64,000 nt of DNA from Streptomyces sp. (GTDB taxonomy: Bacteria; Actinomycetota; Actinomycetes; Streptomycetales; Streptomycetaceae), in assembly GCF_019510245.1 (NCBI RefSeq), contig NZ_JAEKKT010000131.1:1-64000 (forward strand), written 5' to 3'. The translations under genes and the position numbers were made by a program. Positions 34,809-42,706 of the stretch are shown here, one piece after another; position 1 is the stretch's first letter, and each line of letters begins with the position of its first letter. The notes beneath the pieces were generated by a model. That model saw only the letters and a program-made list of their open reading frames with translations, was not told the origin of the DNA and did not search any database.

Positions 34809-35588
34809 ATGAGCCGCGGCACCGTCCCCTCCGGTCCGGCGGCGGCCACGCTCGACGCCGCCGAGGAGTACGTGGCCGCGCGGGTCGGCCACGCCCTGGA
34901 GGCGGTGTTCGACGCCGTCGCGGCCACCCGTGCCGACACGGCCGCGCTGCTGGCCCGGGTGGCCGCCGAGGGCCGCCGGCCGGTGACCGCGGACCTGGCC
35001 GCGCTCCGCCCCGGGCTCCATCTGCGCCTCGCCCGGCAGGAGTTGGTCTCCGGTGTCGGGTTCGTGGCCGCGCCCGGGGTGCTGGCCGACGTGCCGGCAT
35101 GGCTGGAGTGGTGGCAGAGCGACGCCTCCGGGGACGTACGGCCGCTCCTCCTCGACCTGGACCCGCGCACCTCCGCCTACTCGGACTACACGCACTGGGA
35201 CTGGTTCGCGCTGCCCCGGGAGACCGGGCGGCGGGCGGTGGCCGGGCCGTACGTGGACTACCTCTGCTCGGACGAGTACAGCCTCACGCTGTCCGCGCCG
35301 GTGGAGGTGGGCGGCCGGTTCCTGGGCGTGGCCGCGGCCGACGTGTACCTGCGGCACTTCGAGGCGGCCGCGCTGCCGCTGCTGCGCGAGCTGCCCGGAC
35401 CCGCGCGGCTGGTCAACGCCCGCGGCCGGGTGGCGGCGTCGGCGGACCCGGCGCAGCTGGCCGGTTCGCTGGCCAAGGGGCCGGACTTCGCGGCGGTCCT
35501 GGAGAGCGGGCGGGCGGGCACGTTCGGCGGGCTGCGGCTGGTGCCGTGCCGGGGCGTGCCGCTGGTCCTGGTGGTGGCGGGCGGATGA
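34809..35588 (+). CDS. Soluble Cache/PDC-domain protein
   Basis: This 259-residue protein shows the PDC (Cache) sensor pattern. A long N-terminal helix is followed by GVGFVAAPGVLADVPAWLEWW, then LDPRTSAYSDYTHWDWFALP, AGPYVDYLCSDEYSLTLSAPV and GRFLGVAAADVYLRHFE. There is no signal peptide, membrane segment or output domain, so it is probably a cytoplasmic ligand-binding protein. The ATG follows GGAGGGCACC. It lies directly after the FadR-type gene and opposite the Pot-like importer. It may bind the same amine or amino acid and modulate the regulator or importer. Function is unknown. Confidence 0.75.
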   Translation: MSRGTVPSGPAAATLDAAEEYVAARVGHALEAVFDAVAATRADTAALLARVAAEGRRPVTADLAALRPGLHLRLARQELVSGVGFVAAPGVLADVPAWLEWWQSDASGDVRPLLLDLDPRTSAYSDYTHWDWFALPRETGRRAVAGPYVDYLCSDEYSLTLSAPVEVGGRFLGVAAADVYLRHFEAAALPLLRELPGPARLVNARGRVAASADPAQLAGSLAKGPDFAAVLESGRAGTFGGLRLVPCRGVPLVLVVAGG

Positions 35589-35647
35589 GGCGGCGCCGGG
35601 ACGCGGCGAGGCGGGGCCGGGCGAGGGCCGGCGCCGGCGTCCGGCCC

Positions 35648-35680
35648 GGCGCCGTCGGCGACCTGAACGCCGACGGTGCC
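35648..35680. terminator. Bidirectional hairpin between convergent genes
   Basis: GGCGCCGTCGGCG (35648-35660) can pair with CGCCGACGGTGCC (35668-35680) around ACCTGAA, with one G-T wobble. The gene pair ending at 35588 and 35684 converges here. A second stem (8-bp arms, 35630-35653) overlaps it and could form instead. Confidence 0.6.
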
Positions 35681-35683
35681 GGG

Positions 35684-36352
35684 TCAGCCTTCGGGGGCCG
35701 GGACGACGGTCAGATGGGCACCCAGACCGCCGGGCCGCCGGGAGCGGCGCGGGGCGGCGGGGCGGGGGACGGCGCGCAGCACCAGCGTGTAACGCGCGTA
35801 GCCCATGTCCTGAAGGGTCTTGGGGGTTTCGCCGACGACCCGGCACTCGGTGGCGCCCAGCAGCGGGTCCGGGTGCAGCAGCAGCCGGACGGCTCCGTCG
35901 AGCTGTGCGCCGCCCTCGCCGACCGCGCGCAGCCAGTGCGGCAGGCCCTGCCGGAAGGCGGCCTCCATGATGGGGTCCTGGGCGATCTCCCGGCGGATCG
36001 CCTGGAGTCCGTGGTCGTGGCCGTACCGCTCCAGGGTGGTCTTGAACTGGGCCAGCATCGGCAGGCACCAGCCGTCCTCGTGGGCGCCGAGAATCGTTCC
36101 GGCATCCGGGTGGAACAGGACGAAACGTAGGAAGTTGTCCCCGGGCATCGCGGTGGGATGCGGGGCGACCGCCCGGAAAAGTGTCTCGAACGCGTCGTTG
36201 GCCAGCACCACGTCCCAGCGGTGGTCCACCACCAGGGACGGGAAGGGGACGGCGTCCAGCAGTAACACGTAGTCCTGGAGGTACGCCTGGGCCTCAAGGC
36301 TCTCGGGGACGGGCCGCGGCGCCGGCCGCTGCCCACCTGCCTGATATGCCAT
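35684..36352 (-). CDS. MmyB-like ligand-binding domain protein lacking an HTH
   Basis: This 222-residue protein matches the ligand-binding half of MmyB-type Streptomyces regulators: LLLDAVPFPSLVVDHRWDVVLAN, FLRFVLFHPDAG and DPLLGATECRVVGETPKT. Usual family members begin with an XRE DNA-binding domain of about 70 residues; here only about 27 unrelated residues (AYQAGGQRPAPRPVPESL) precede it. The ATG has GGGAGG-like sequence upstream. It is divergent from the XRE gene at 36603. It could bind a fatty-acid-like ligand, or act as a partner or remnant of a regulator. Confidence 0.75.
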   Translation of the reverse strand: MAYQAGGQRPAPRPVPESLEAQAYLQDYVLLLDAVPFPSLVVDHRWDVVLANDAFETLFRAVAPHPTAMPGDNFLRFVLFHPDAGTILGAHEDGWCLPMLAQFKTTLERYGHDHGLQAIRREIAQDPIMEAAFRQGLPHWLRAVGEGGAQLDGAVRLLLHPDPLLGATECRVVGETPKTLQDMGYARYTLVLRAVPRPAAPRRSRRPGGLGAHLTVVPAPEG

Positions 36353-36423
36353 CGGGAGGTCACCCCTCTTGCCTATGCGGCCTTCTCGCGGCGTTGTGAT
36401 CCTGCTGCCCCACCCGGAGTCAT

Positions 36424-36480
36424 GTCAACTATCGTGGCATTTCATGCCCGTTGACGTCTGAAATTGGCCACAGTTGTGGC
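36424..36480. promoter_or_regulatory. Inverted repeats in the divergent MmyB-like/XRE region
   Basis: GCCACA-GT-TGTGGC (36467-36480) is a perfect palindrome. GTCAAC (36424-36429) and GTTGAC (36450-36455) form a second, wider inverted repeat. Both lie upstream of the XRE start and are candidate operators or promoter elements. Confidence 0.35.
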
Positions 36481-36602
36481 GAGACCTGGATGTGCGTTCG
36501 AACGACCCGCTACTCTCCGGGGGGTCGCGCGGGTGCCGGGAAGTTCACGGCGCAGCTTGTGAGAAGCCCCTGATTCCCTTGAGAGACGTAGGAGTTCTGT
36601 CG

Positions 36603-37259
36603 GTGACGGATGGCTACGAGGATCCGGGCGCCACGGCGACCGCCCAGCTGCCGGCCGCCGTCGCCCGCGTCACCGCGCTCGCCGACCGGCTCGGCGTCGC
36701 GCACGCCGAGGTCCTCCACGTCGGACGGCTCTCCCACGCCTGCGGTGTCCCCGAGCCCGTCGTCCGGGCGCTGCTGACCGGCCGCCCGGCGGGCGAACCC
36801 GACGTCCAGGCCCGCTTCCTGCAGCGCCTCGACCTGCTGCGCCGCACCCGGCTCAAGCCGAACGGCCGCAGGCACACCCAGCAGGAGATCGCCGACGGCG
36901 CGGGCATGTCCCGGCAGCAGGCGGGCGCCCTCATCAACGGTGACCGGCGGCCGACCATGGAGCACTGCGACGCCCTCCAGCGCTTCTTCCGCGTGCACGC
37001 GGGGTTCCTCACGGCCGAGGACCCGGAGGCCCTCGCCGGTGCCCTGCAGCGCGTCGAGCAGGAGCTGTTGCAGAAGCTCGCCGACCGGGAGCGGGCCGCG
37101 GCCGAGGCGGCCGAGGACCCGCTGGAGCGGCTTCTGCAGGACCACGGGGTGCGCGGCATCGCCTGGCGGGCCGCCCAGCTGCCCACCGACCAGCACCGGG
37201 ACAAGGTCGCGGAATGGCTGGACATGCTCCTGGAGAGCGTCAAGCGGCCCGAGTCGTGA
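36603..37259 (+). CDS. XRE-type helix-turn-helix protein
   Basis: This 218-residue protein has an N-terminal alpha-helical stretch and a central XRE-like HTH (TQQEIADGAGMSRQQAGALI, residues about 96-115, followed by RRPTMEHCDALQRFF). Its C-terminal half is charged and helical, rich in Glu, Ala and Arg, with a possible coiled coil (ALAGALQRVEQELLQKLADR). The GTG at 36603 has GGAG eight bases upstream; the frame is open further upstream without a better start. It is 28 bp from the ImmA-like gene, and the pair resembles repressor/metallopeptidase pairs of mobile elements and Streptomyces cores. Confidence 0.78.
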   Translation: MTDGYEDPGATATAQLPAAVARVTALADRLGVAHAEVLHVGRLSHACGVPEPVVRALLTGRPAGEPDVQARFLQRLDLLRRTRLKPNGRRHTQQEIADGAGMSRQQAGALINGDRRPTMEHCDALQRFFRVHAGFLTAEDPEALAGALQRVEQELLQKLADRERAAAEAAEDPLERLLQDHGVRGIAWRAAQLPTDQHRDKVAEWLDMLLESVKRPES

Positions 37260-37287
37260 GCCGAGAGTCGTGACCCGAGGGAGGAAA

Positions 37288-37869
37288 GTGGGCATCGGCA
37301 GGGACATGCGCCGGCTGAGCGGTGACCTGGTCGGGGAACTGACCCTGCCCCCGCCCGCGCCGCCGCAGGAGCTGTACCGGGCGCTGTGCGACGCGCTGGG
37401 CCGCCGCCGCGGCCGCCCCGTGCAGTTCCGTACGGCCGTCTTCCCGCCCGGCACGGCCAGCGGGCTGTGGCTGGACCTGGCCGACCGCGACCTGGTCGTC
37501 GTCGAGGAACGCACTGTGCCCGACCATCAGTTGGTGATCCTCGGTCACGAGCTGTGGCACATGCACGCCGAGCACTGCGGCCATGACGTGGAGGGGGTCG
37601 GGGTGGCCGCGCGGCTGCTCGGCGCGGTCACCGGCACCGGCTCCGACGCGGGCACCGAGGCCGACCGGGACGCGCTCCAGGCTGCCGTCCAGCGGGTGGT
37701 CGCCCGCACCCGCTTCGACCGGGCCGAGGAACGGGACGCGGAGACCTTCGGGCTGCTGCTGGCCAGCAAGTGCCGGACCTGGCTCGCGGGTTCGGCGCTG
37801 CGCGGGCCGGCGCGACGGCACGACGTGGCGGGCCGCATCGAGACGTCACTGGGCTACCTGGGCAAGTGA
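37288..37869 (+). CDS. ImmA/IrrE-like metallopeptidase-fold protein
   Basis: This 193-residue protein carries the zinc-binding motif HELWH in LVILGHELWHMHAEHCG (HExxH) and a downstream ERDAETFGLLLA, as in ImmA/IrrE-type peptidases. Such proteins often cleave an XRE repressor encoded by the previous gene. The upstream XRE gene is close and in the same direction. The GTG at 37288 follows GAGG seven bases upstream; GTG at 37270 and ATG at 37306 are alternatives. There is no signal peptide. Target and trigger are unknown. Confidence 0.78.
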   Translation: MGIGRDMRRLSGDLVGELTLPPPAPPQELYRALCDALGRRRGRPVQFRTAVFPPGTASGLWLDLADRDLVVVEERTVPDHQLVILGHELWHMHAEHCGHDVEGVGVAARLLGAVTGTGSDAGTEADRDALQAAVQRVVARTRFDRAEERDAETFGLLLASKCRTWLAGSALRGPARRHDVAGRIETSLGYLGK

Positions 37870-37902
37870 CCCACCCCCGGGGCGGAACCATGTCCGCACG
37901 CC

Positions 37903-37938
37903 CGGGACGGGTGCCGGGCCCGGGACGGGTGCCGGGCC
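37903..37938. repeat. Exact 18-bp tandem duplication
   Basis: The unit CGGGACGGGTGCCGGGCC occurs twice back to back (37903-37920 and 37921-37938). Its end forms the palindrome GCCGGGCCCGGC at 37931-37942. It lies in the gap between convergent genes and may also act as a terminator. Confidence 0.7.
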
Positions 37939-38014
37939 CGGCCGGTCGTCGTCCCGCCGTTCCGTCGCGGCGGCGGGGATGCCGGGGCCGCGACCGGCGC
38001 TGCGCGGCGCGGAC

Positions 38015-39037
38015 TCAGGTGGCGCTGCGCTCGCTGGCCGCGCGCAGGTCTCGCTGCGCGGCCGGGCCGGGTCCGGGGTCGGGGCGGCCGTCGAGGAGCA
38101 GGCTGCGCCAGTGCTCGCGGCTCCAGTCCGCCGGGGCGGTGGTGGCGGTGAAATCCTGGACCAGGGCGACGAACCGGGCCGGGTCGGTGTGGAACGGGAA
38201 GTGCCCGGCGCCCTCGAAGATCTCCAGCCGGGCGCCGGGCATCGCCTCGCGGGCGCGGTGGGCGTGCCGGACCGGGACCACGCTGTCGCGGTCGCCCCAC
38301 AGGAGCATGGTCGGCATGCCCTCGGTGAGATAGCAGCGGTCCAGCATGGTGACGACCTGGCCGCGCCAGTCGACGACCGCGCGCAGGGTGCGGACGAAGG
38401 CGTTGCGGGAGGTCTCGTCGGGGAGCGCGTCGACCAGCGTGAGCAGTTCCGGGGCGTCCTGGCCGAGGCCGGTGTCCAGGAGCCTCAGCAGGCGTACGGC
38501 CAGGCCCACTTGGAGGCGCATGCCGGGCAGCCGGAGCGCCGACAGCAGCAGGTGGGCTCCGGGGAGCGAGACGAGCCGGAGCGCCGGGTTGACCTCGCGT
38601 CCCACCCCGCCTGCGCTGACCAGGATGAGCCGCTCGGTGCGCTCGGGGAACTGGTAGGCGAACTGCATCGCGACTCCCCCGCCGAGCGAGTGCCCGACGA
38701 GGGTCGCGGACTCGATGCCCAGGGTGGTCAGCAGGTCCCGCACCCCGTTGGCGTAGGCGGCGACCGAGTAGTCGGCCCGCGGTTTGTCCGACTCGCCGTG
38801 GCCGAGCAGGTCGGGGGCGATCACGGTGTGGGTGCGGGCGAGGTCGGGGATGAGCCGTGCCCAGGTCGCCGAGGAGTCCCCGATGCCGTGGACGAGGACC
38901 AGGGCGGGCCCGTCGCCGGCGATGCGGTAGGCGCGCCGGTAGCCGTGCACGACCCGGTGGCGCGTCTCCAGTTCGCCGTCGCCCACCGGGCGCAGGTGCG
39001 CGGTGCGCTGCGGACGGCTGGGCACCGCTTCTGACAC
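38015..39037 (-). CDS. Alpha/beta hydrolase
   Basis: This 340-residue protein has the alpha/beta-hydrolase fold. The oxyanion region is LVLVHGIGDSSATW, the nucleophile elbow GHSLGG, the acid WGDRDSVVP and the His in GAGHFPFH. A cap domain of about 75 residues lies between strands 6 and 7. No signal peptide is seen. The GTG start follows GGGAGG with six-base spacing. The fold covers esterases, haloperoxidases and C-C hydrolases; substrate is unknown and neighbours give no clue. Confidence 0.85.
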   Translation of the reverse strand: MSEAVPSRPQRTAHLRPVGDGELETRHRVVHGYRRAYRIAGDGPALVLVHGIGDSSATWARLIPDLARTHTVIAPDLLGHGESDKPRADYSVAAYANGVRDLLTTLGIESATLVGHSLGGGVAMQFAYQFPERTERLILVSAGGVGREVNPALRLVSLPGAHLLLSALRLPGMRLQVGLAVRLLRLLDTGLGQDAPELLTLVDALPDETSRNAFVRTLRAVVDWRGQVVTMLDRCYLTEGMPTMLLWGDRDSVVPVRHAHRAREAMPGARLEIFEGAGHFPFHTDPARFVALVQDFTATTAPADWSREHWRSLLLDGRPDPGPGPAAQRDLRAASERSAT

Positions 39038-39280
39038 GGTCGGCCTCCCCCGCTGTCCCGGGCCCGCTGCGACCCGGCCGGATGCGTCTCCTTCCAGGGT
39101 AGGAAGACTTTTCCCCGGGGAGTTTCGGTGAGGTTTCGCCTCGGCTAAGCGAGCGAACCGAGGGCCGGCACGGGGGCGTTGTCAGTGGTGACCGGCAAGC
39201 TGGGGGGTGCGCACCGCACACCGGGTGTGCCCGCGCCGTCCGGGCGCGTGACCACGACGACCGACGGGGAGAGCCGACCG

Positions 39281-39508
39281 ATGCACACCGCCGTACTGAC
39301 CGACCGTGAACGCGCCGCCGTCCAGGCCTATCTGCGGCTGCTGCACACCGTGCGCGCGGCCTTCGACGGACCGCCCGACGCCCCGCGCCCCTTCGTGGTG
39401 CCACCCGCCGTGCTCGCCGAGGCCGAGGATGCCCTGGCCGGCGCCGGACTGGCGGGCAACGAGGAGGCGTTCTTCCGGCTGCTGCACGACTGGTGCCCAC
39501 CCACCTGA
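39281..39508 (+). CDS. Small conserved-looking protein, function unknown
   Basis: The 75-residue protein begins MHTAVLTDRERAAVQAYLRLL and is mostly helical, ending FFRLLHDWCPPT with one Cys. The ATG follows GGGGAGAGCC with suitable spacing. GC-rich third positions support coding. It is alone on the plus strand between two minus-strand genes. I do not recognise a family. Confidence 0.6.
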   Translation: MHTAVLTDRERAAVQAYLRLLHTVRAAFDGPPDAPRPFVVPPAVLAEAEDALAGAGLAGNEEAFFRLLHDWCPPT

Positions 39509-39532
39509 GCCTGCGCGGTGCGTCAGGGGGCG

Positions 39533-40213
39533 TCAGGGGTGCGGCACGACCACGGCCGAGGTCAGTATGCCGTGCCCCACGCTCCAGCGGCCCTCGAAGA
39601 CCTCCAGCCGCCGCCCGCCGACCTCCGGGCCGGGGACGAGGAGGCGGGCACGCAGGGTGCCGCACGGCCGCTCACCGGGCTCCGGGAGGAGCTCTATGTC
39701 GGCCTCCATGAAGTCCAGCCACTTCCCGGTGAGGGGGAACCACGCCTTGTAGACGGACTCCTTGGCGCTGAACAGCAGCCGGTCCCAGTGCACGCCGGGC
39801 CGTTCGGCCGCGAGCAGGCCGAGGCGCTGCCGCTCGGCGGGCAGCAGCACGGCCTCGGCGACGCCCTCGGGGAGCGCGGCATGCGGCTCGGCGTCGATGC
39901 CGAGGGAGGCCAGGTCGGTGGCGCGGACCAGGGCGGCGGCGCAGTAGCCCTCGCAGTGGGTCATGCTGCCGACCAGCCCGTCCGGCCAGCGCGGGGCGCC
40001 GCGCTCGCCGCTCAGGACGGGCTGCGGCGGGACTCCCAGCTTCTCCATGGCACTGCGCGCGCAGGCGCGCACGGCGGAGAACTCGCGTCGCCGCTTGGGC
40101 ACGGCCCGGGCGACCAGTGCCGCCTCCTCGGGGTAGAGCGGGGCCTCGCGGATCGCCTCGTCACCGAGCATCTCCACGGCCACCACCGACTCCGGGAGCA
40201 GCTCCTCGATCAC
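39533..40213 (-). CDS. 4'-phosphopantetheinyl transferase, Sfp type
   Basis: This 226-residue enzyme transfers phosphopantetheine from CoA to a serine of acyl or peptidyl carrier proteins. Mg2+-binding and substrate motifs are visible: GIDAEPHA (Asp and Glu ligands) and FSAKESVYKAW (the Glu/Lys motif), plus GSMTHCEGY. Its length fits the Sfp class, used for polyketide and nonribosomal peptide enzymes. The GTG start follows GGAGG and lies 53 bases inside the end of the metallophosphoesterase gene. From memory this pair resembles S. coelicolor SCO6673/SCO6672. Confidence 0.88.
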   Translation of the reverse strand: MIEELLPESVVAVEMLGDEAIREAPLYPEEAALVARAVPKRRREFSAVRACARSAMEKLGVPPQPVLSGERGAPRWPDGLVGSMTHCEGYCAAALVRATDLASLGIDAEPHAALPEGVAEAVLLPAERQRLGLLAAERPGVHWDRLLFSAKESVYKAWFPLTGKWLDFMEADIELLPEPGERPCGTLRARLLVPGPEVGGRRLEVFEGRWSVGHGILTSAVVVPHP

Positions 40214-41066
40214 CGGTTCCGACCTCCATCGGCAGAATGCGGCGCAGCCGGCCCGGTTCCCCGGACCGCTTGCGCCACTCGCGGGGATATCCCACGGAGA
40301 CTTCTTCGAAGCGGACCCCGTCGAGCCAGGTGGTCCGCGGGATGTGCAGATGACCGTAGACCATGGCGGCGACGCGGAACCGCCGGTGCCAGTCGGCGGT
40401 GCGGGTGGTGCCGCACCACATGGCGAACTCCGGGTACCAGAGGACGTCCATGGGGTGCCGGTCCAGCGGATAGTGCCCCGCCAGCACCGTCGGCAGCTCC
40501 TGTGGCAGCTCGGCGAGCCGGCGCTCGGTCTCCTCGACCCGGGCCCGGCACCAGTCCTCGCGGGTCGGGTAGGGGTCGGGGTGCAGCAGGTACTCGTCGT
40601 TGCAGACGACGCCGGTGCCGTGCGCGTACGCGAGGCCCTCCTCCTTCGTGGCACAGCCGGCCGGCAGGAAGGAGTAGTCGTACAGCAGGAACAGCGGCGC
40701 GACGACGACCGGGCCGCCCGGGCCCTCCCAGACGGGGTACGGGTCCTCGGGGGTGAGCACGCCCAGCTCCCGGCAGAGGCCGACGAGGTGCTCGTAGCGG
40801 GCGACCCCGCGCAGGGTGACCGGGTCCTTGGAGTGGGTCCACAGGTCGTGGTTGCCGGGGGCCCACAGCACCTTGCGGAAGCGGCCGGCGAGGGTCTCCA
40901 GCACCCAGCGGATGTCCGCGACGGTCTCCGCGATGTCACCGGCGACGATCAGCCAGTCCTCGTCCGTCTCGGGCCGCATCTTCTCGACGAGCTCGCGGTT
41001 CTCCGGATACGAGATGTGCAGGTCGCTGATGGCCAGCAACTGCCCGGCACCGGCCGTGGACTCCAC
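40161..41066 (-). CDS. Calcineurin-like metallophosphoesterase
   Basis: This 301-residue cytoplasmic protein has all metallophosphoesterase blocks: ISDLHIS (DxH), VAGDIAE (GD), APGNHDLW (GNHD), LAGHYP and YGHLHIP. The GTG at 41066 has AAGGGG six bases upstream. Its 3' end overlaps the start of the phosphopantetheinyl transferase gene by 53 bases, so translation is probably coupled. It might remove phosphopantetheine or recycle 3',5'-ADP or CoA, but this is inference from the pairing only. Confidence 0.85.
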   Translation of the reverse strand: MESTAGAGQLLAISDLHISYPENRELVEKMRPETDEDWLIVAGDIAETVADIRWVLETLAGRFRKVLWAPGNHDLWTHSKDPVTLRGVARYEHLVGLCRELGVLTPEDPYPVWEGPGGPVVVAPLFLLYDYSFLPAGCATKEEGLAYAHGTGVVCNDEYLLHPDPYPTREDWCRARVEETERRLAELPQELPTVLAGHYPLDRHPMDVLWYPEFAMWCGTTRTADWHRRFRVAAMVYGHLHIPRTTWLDGVRFEEVSVGYPREWRKRSGEPGRLRRILPMEVGTGDRGAAPGVGGGRGDAR

Positions 41067-41388
41067 CCCGTACCCCTTCCGATCATGTCGTCGGTCCCCA
41101 CCACAGCACATTTCGAGGGCCGGGAACAAGAACACCCGCCCGGGGGCCGGCGCCGGGTTTCGGGCCGTCAAGGAAACCGGCGGGGACGGTGCAGGAAAAC
41201 GCGCGTGGACAGGACGGGGAAATCCGTAACACTCGCGTTGCACGCGGGGCCCCTCGAAAGCCGTATGATCCCCCCAACACCACCGCCACGAACTTCCCTT
41301 CGTCCAGGGCGGTTTGGTGTCCCTCCAACCAACCTGCCCGGGCACGGGCCCGCTGCGCCCTGCCCGAAAACCCCGAAAGGCGGCTTTA
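41067..41388. other. Intergenic region upstream of the ATP-grasp gene
   Basis: No gene is seen in these 322 bp. TATGAT at 41264-41269 is a good -10 hexamer; the nearest -35-like element, TTGCAC at 41238-41243, is 20 bp away, longer than usual. A transcript starting near 41276 would have a leader of about 110 bases. Confidence 0.45.
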
Positions 41389-42510
41389 ATGCGCTCTCGC
41401 GTACGCGTCTGGCTCAACCGCACGTACGCGGAGAACGTGTTCTTCATGGAGCAGCTGCGGAGAAATCCCAGCGACCGGGCGGTCGAGATCCACGCGACGC
41501 ACGGTGACGCCGACTCCCCCGTGCTGGCCGCCGCCGACACCGCCGACCTGGAGCCGGAGGGCCTGTCCCCGGCCGCCTACGTCGAGTACGCCCTCGACCA
41601 GTGCCAGCGTCGTGGCATCGATGTCTTCGTGCCCCGGCTGCACCAGTCGGCGATCGTGGCCCACCGGGCCGACTTCGAGGCGGTCGGCACGGCCCTGCTG
41701 GCGCCGACGCCGGAGGGCACCGCGGTCTTCGAGGACAAGGCGACCGCGTACGAGGCGGTGAGCTCGGTGGGCGTCCCGGTGCCGCCCTGGTCGCGGGTCC
41801 GGACGGCGGACGAACTCGTCGCGGCGGTCGAGAAGTTGGAGGCCGACGGCCACAAGGCCTGCTTCAAGCCGGCCGCCGGTGCGGGTGGGGTCGGCTTCCG
41901 CGTGATCACGCGCGCCCCCTTCTCGCTCTTCCACCTCAACGGCTTCCCCGGCCCCTACGTCCAGCTCGACCTGGTCGTGGACGCGCTGCGGCGGGCCGAG
42001 GAGCCGGTGGACTGGCTGGTGATGCCGCGACTGGAGGAGCCGGAGGTGTCCGTCGACTGCCTCACCGGTCCGGACAACCGCATCCGGCTGGCCGTGGGCC
42101 GCACCAAGAAGGGGCGCCGGCGCGGGTTCACCCTCGACGAGCAGTGGCTGAAGCCGGCGCGGATCATCGCCGAGGGGTTCGGGCTGCACTACCTGTCCAA
42201 CATCCAGTTCCGGATGTACGGCGACCAGCCGGTGCTGCTCGATGTCAACACGCGGCCGGCCGGGGGGTTGCACCAGCTGTCGCTCTGCGGGGTCAACGCG
42301 CCCTGGGCGGCCGTGCAGTTGGCGCTGGGCGAGGACCCCGGGGTGATCGAGCCGCCGTTCCTGGGGCAGGACTACGCGGTGGTGTCGGGGCCGAAGCCCG
42401 TACTCCCGTCGGTTCCCGTGCAGCGTGAGGAGGCCGACGTGGTGCTGGCGCCGGCGTTGCCGGTGGAAGTGGAGTCGGTGGACGCTGCGGCTGCGGTGTT
42501 GCCGCTCTAG
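41389..42510 (+). CDS. ATP-grasp domain protein, ligase of unknown substrate
   Basis: This 373-residue protein has the ATP-grasp order. An N-terminal Rossmann-like domain (residues 1-105) is followed by the ATP-binding central domain (FEDKATAYEAVSSVGVPVP; CFKPAAGAGGVGFRVI) and the Mg-binding end (PVLLDVNTRPAGGLHQLS). The family makes amide or thioester bonds through acyl phosphates. No partner amino-acid, carboxylate or carrier gene is next to it. The ATG follows GAAAGG. It is likely to make a small peptide or modify a metabolite; substrate unknown. Confidence 0.82.
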   Translation: MRSRVRVWLNRTYAENVFFMEQLRRNPSDRAVEIHATHGDADSPVLAAADTADLEPEGLSPAAYVEYALDQCQRRGIDVFVPRLHQSAIVAHRADFEAVGTALLAPTPEGTAVFEDKATAYEAVSSVGVPVPPWSRVRTADELVAAVEKLEADGHKACFKPAAGAGGVGFRVITRAPFSLFHLNGFPGPYVQLDLVVDALRRAEEPVDWLVMPRLEEPEVSVDCLTGPDNRIRLAVGRTKKGRRRGFTLDEQWLKPARIIAEGFGLHYLSNIQFRMYGDQPVLLDVNTRPAGGLHQLSLCGVNAPWAAVQLALGEDPGVIEPPFLGQDYAVVSGPKPVLPSVPVQREEADVVLAPALPVEVESVDAAAAVLPL

Positions 42511-42613
42511 GTTGGCGGCCGGGTGCTGCGCCGTCGTGGTTGCTCGCGCAGTTCCCCGCGCCCCTGAAGGGGCGCTACAACTCACCGGTATGGACCAATT
42601 CACGTTCGCCTTC

Positions 42614-42643
42614 TTGACAGGTGGATTGGTCCAGACCAAATTT
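42614..42643 (+). promoter_or_regulatory. Chitinase promoter with DasR-type (dre) site
   Basis: TTGACA (42614-42619) is followed by TGGTCCAGACCA (42627-42638), which matches the DasR dre consensus TGGTCTAGACCA except at the centre. ATTGGTCCA here is also repeated inverted as TGGACCAAT at 42591-42599. An AT-rich -10 (about 42637-42643) follows. Such overlap of -35 and repeat is known in Streptomyces chitinase promoters. Confidence 0.75.
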
Positions 42644-42706
42644 GTTGCGCACATCCTTGCACCTTGGTGCAACTCCCGAACACCCCCATTCTTTCAGGGA
42701 GATCGC

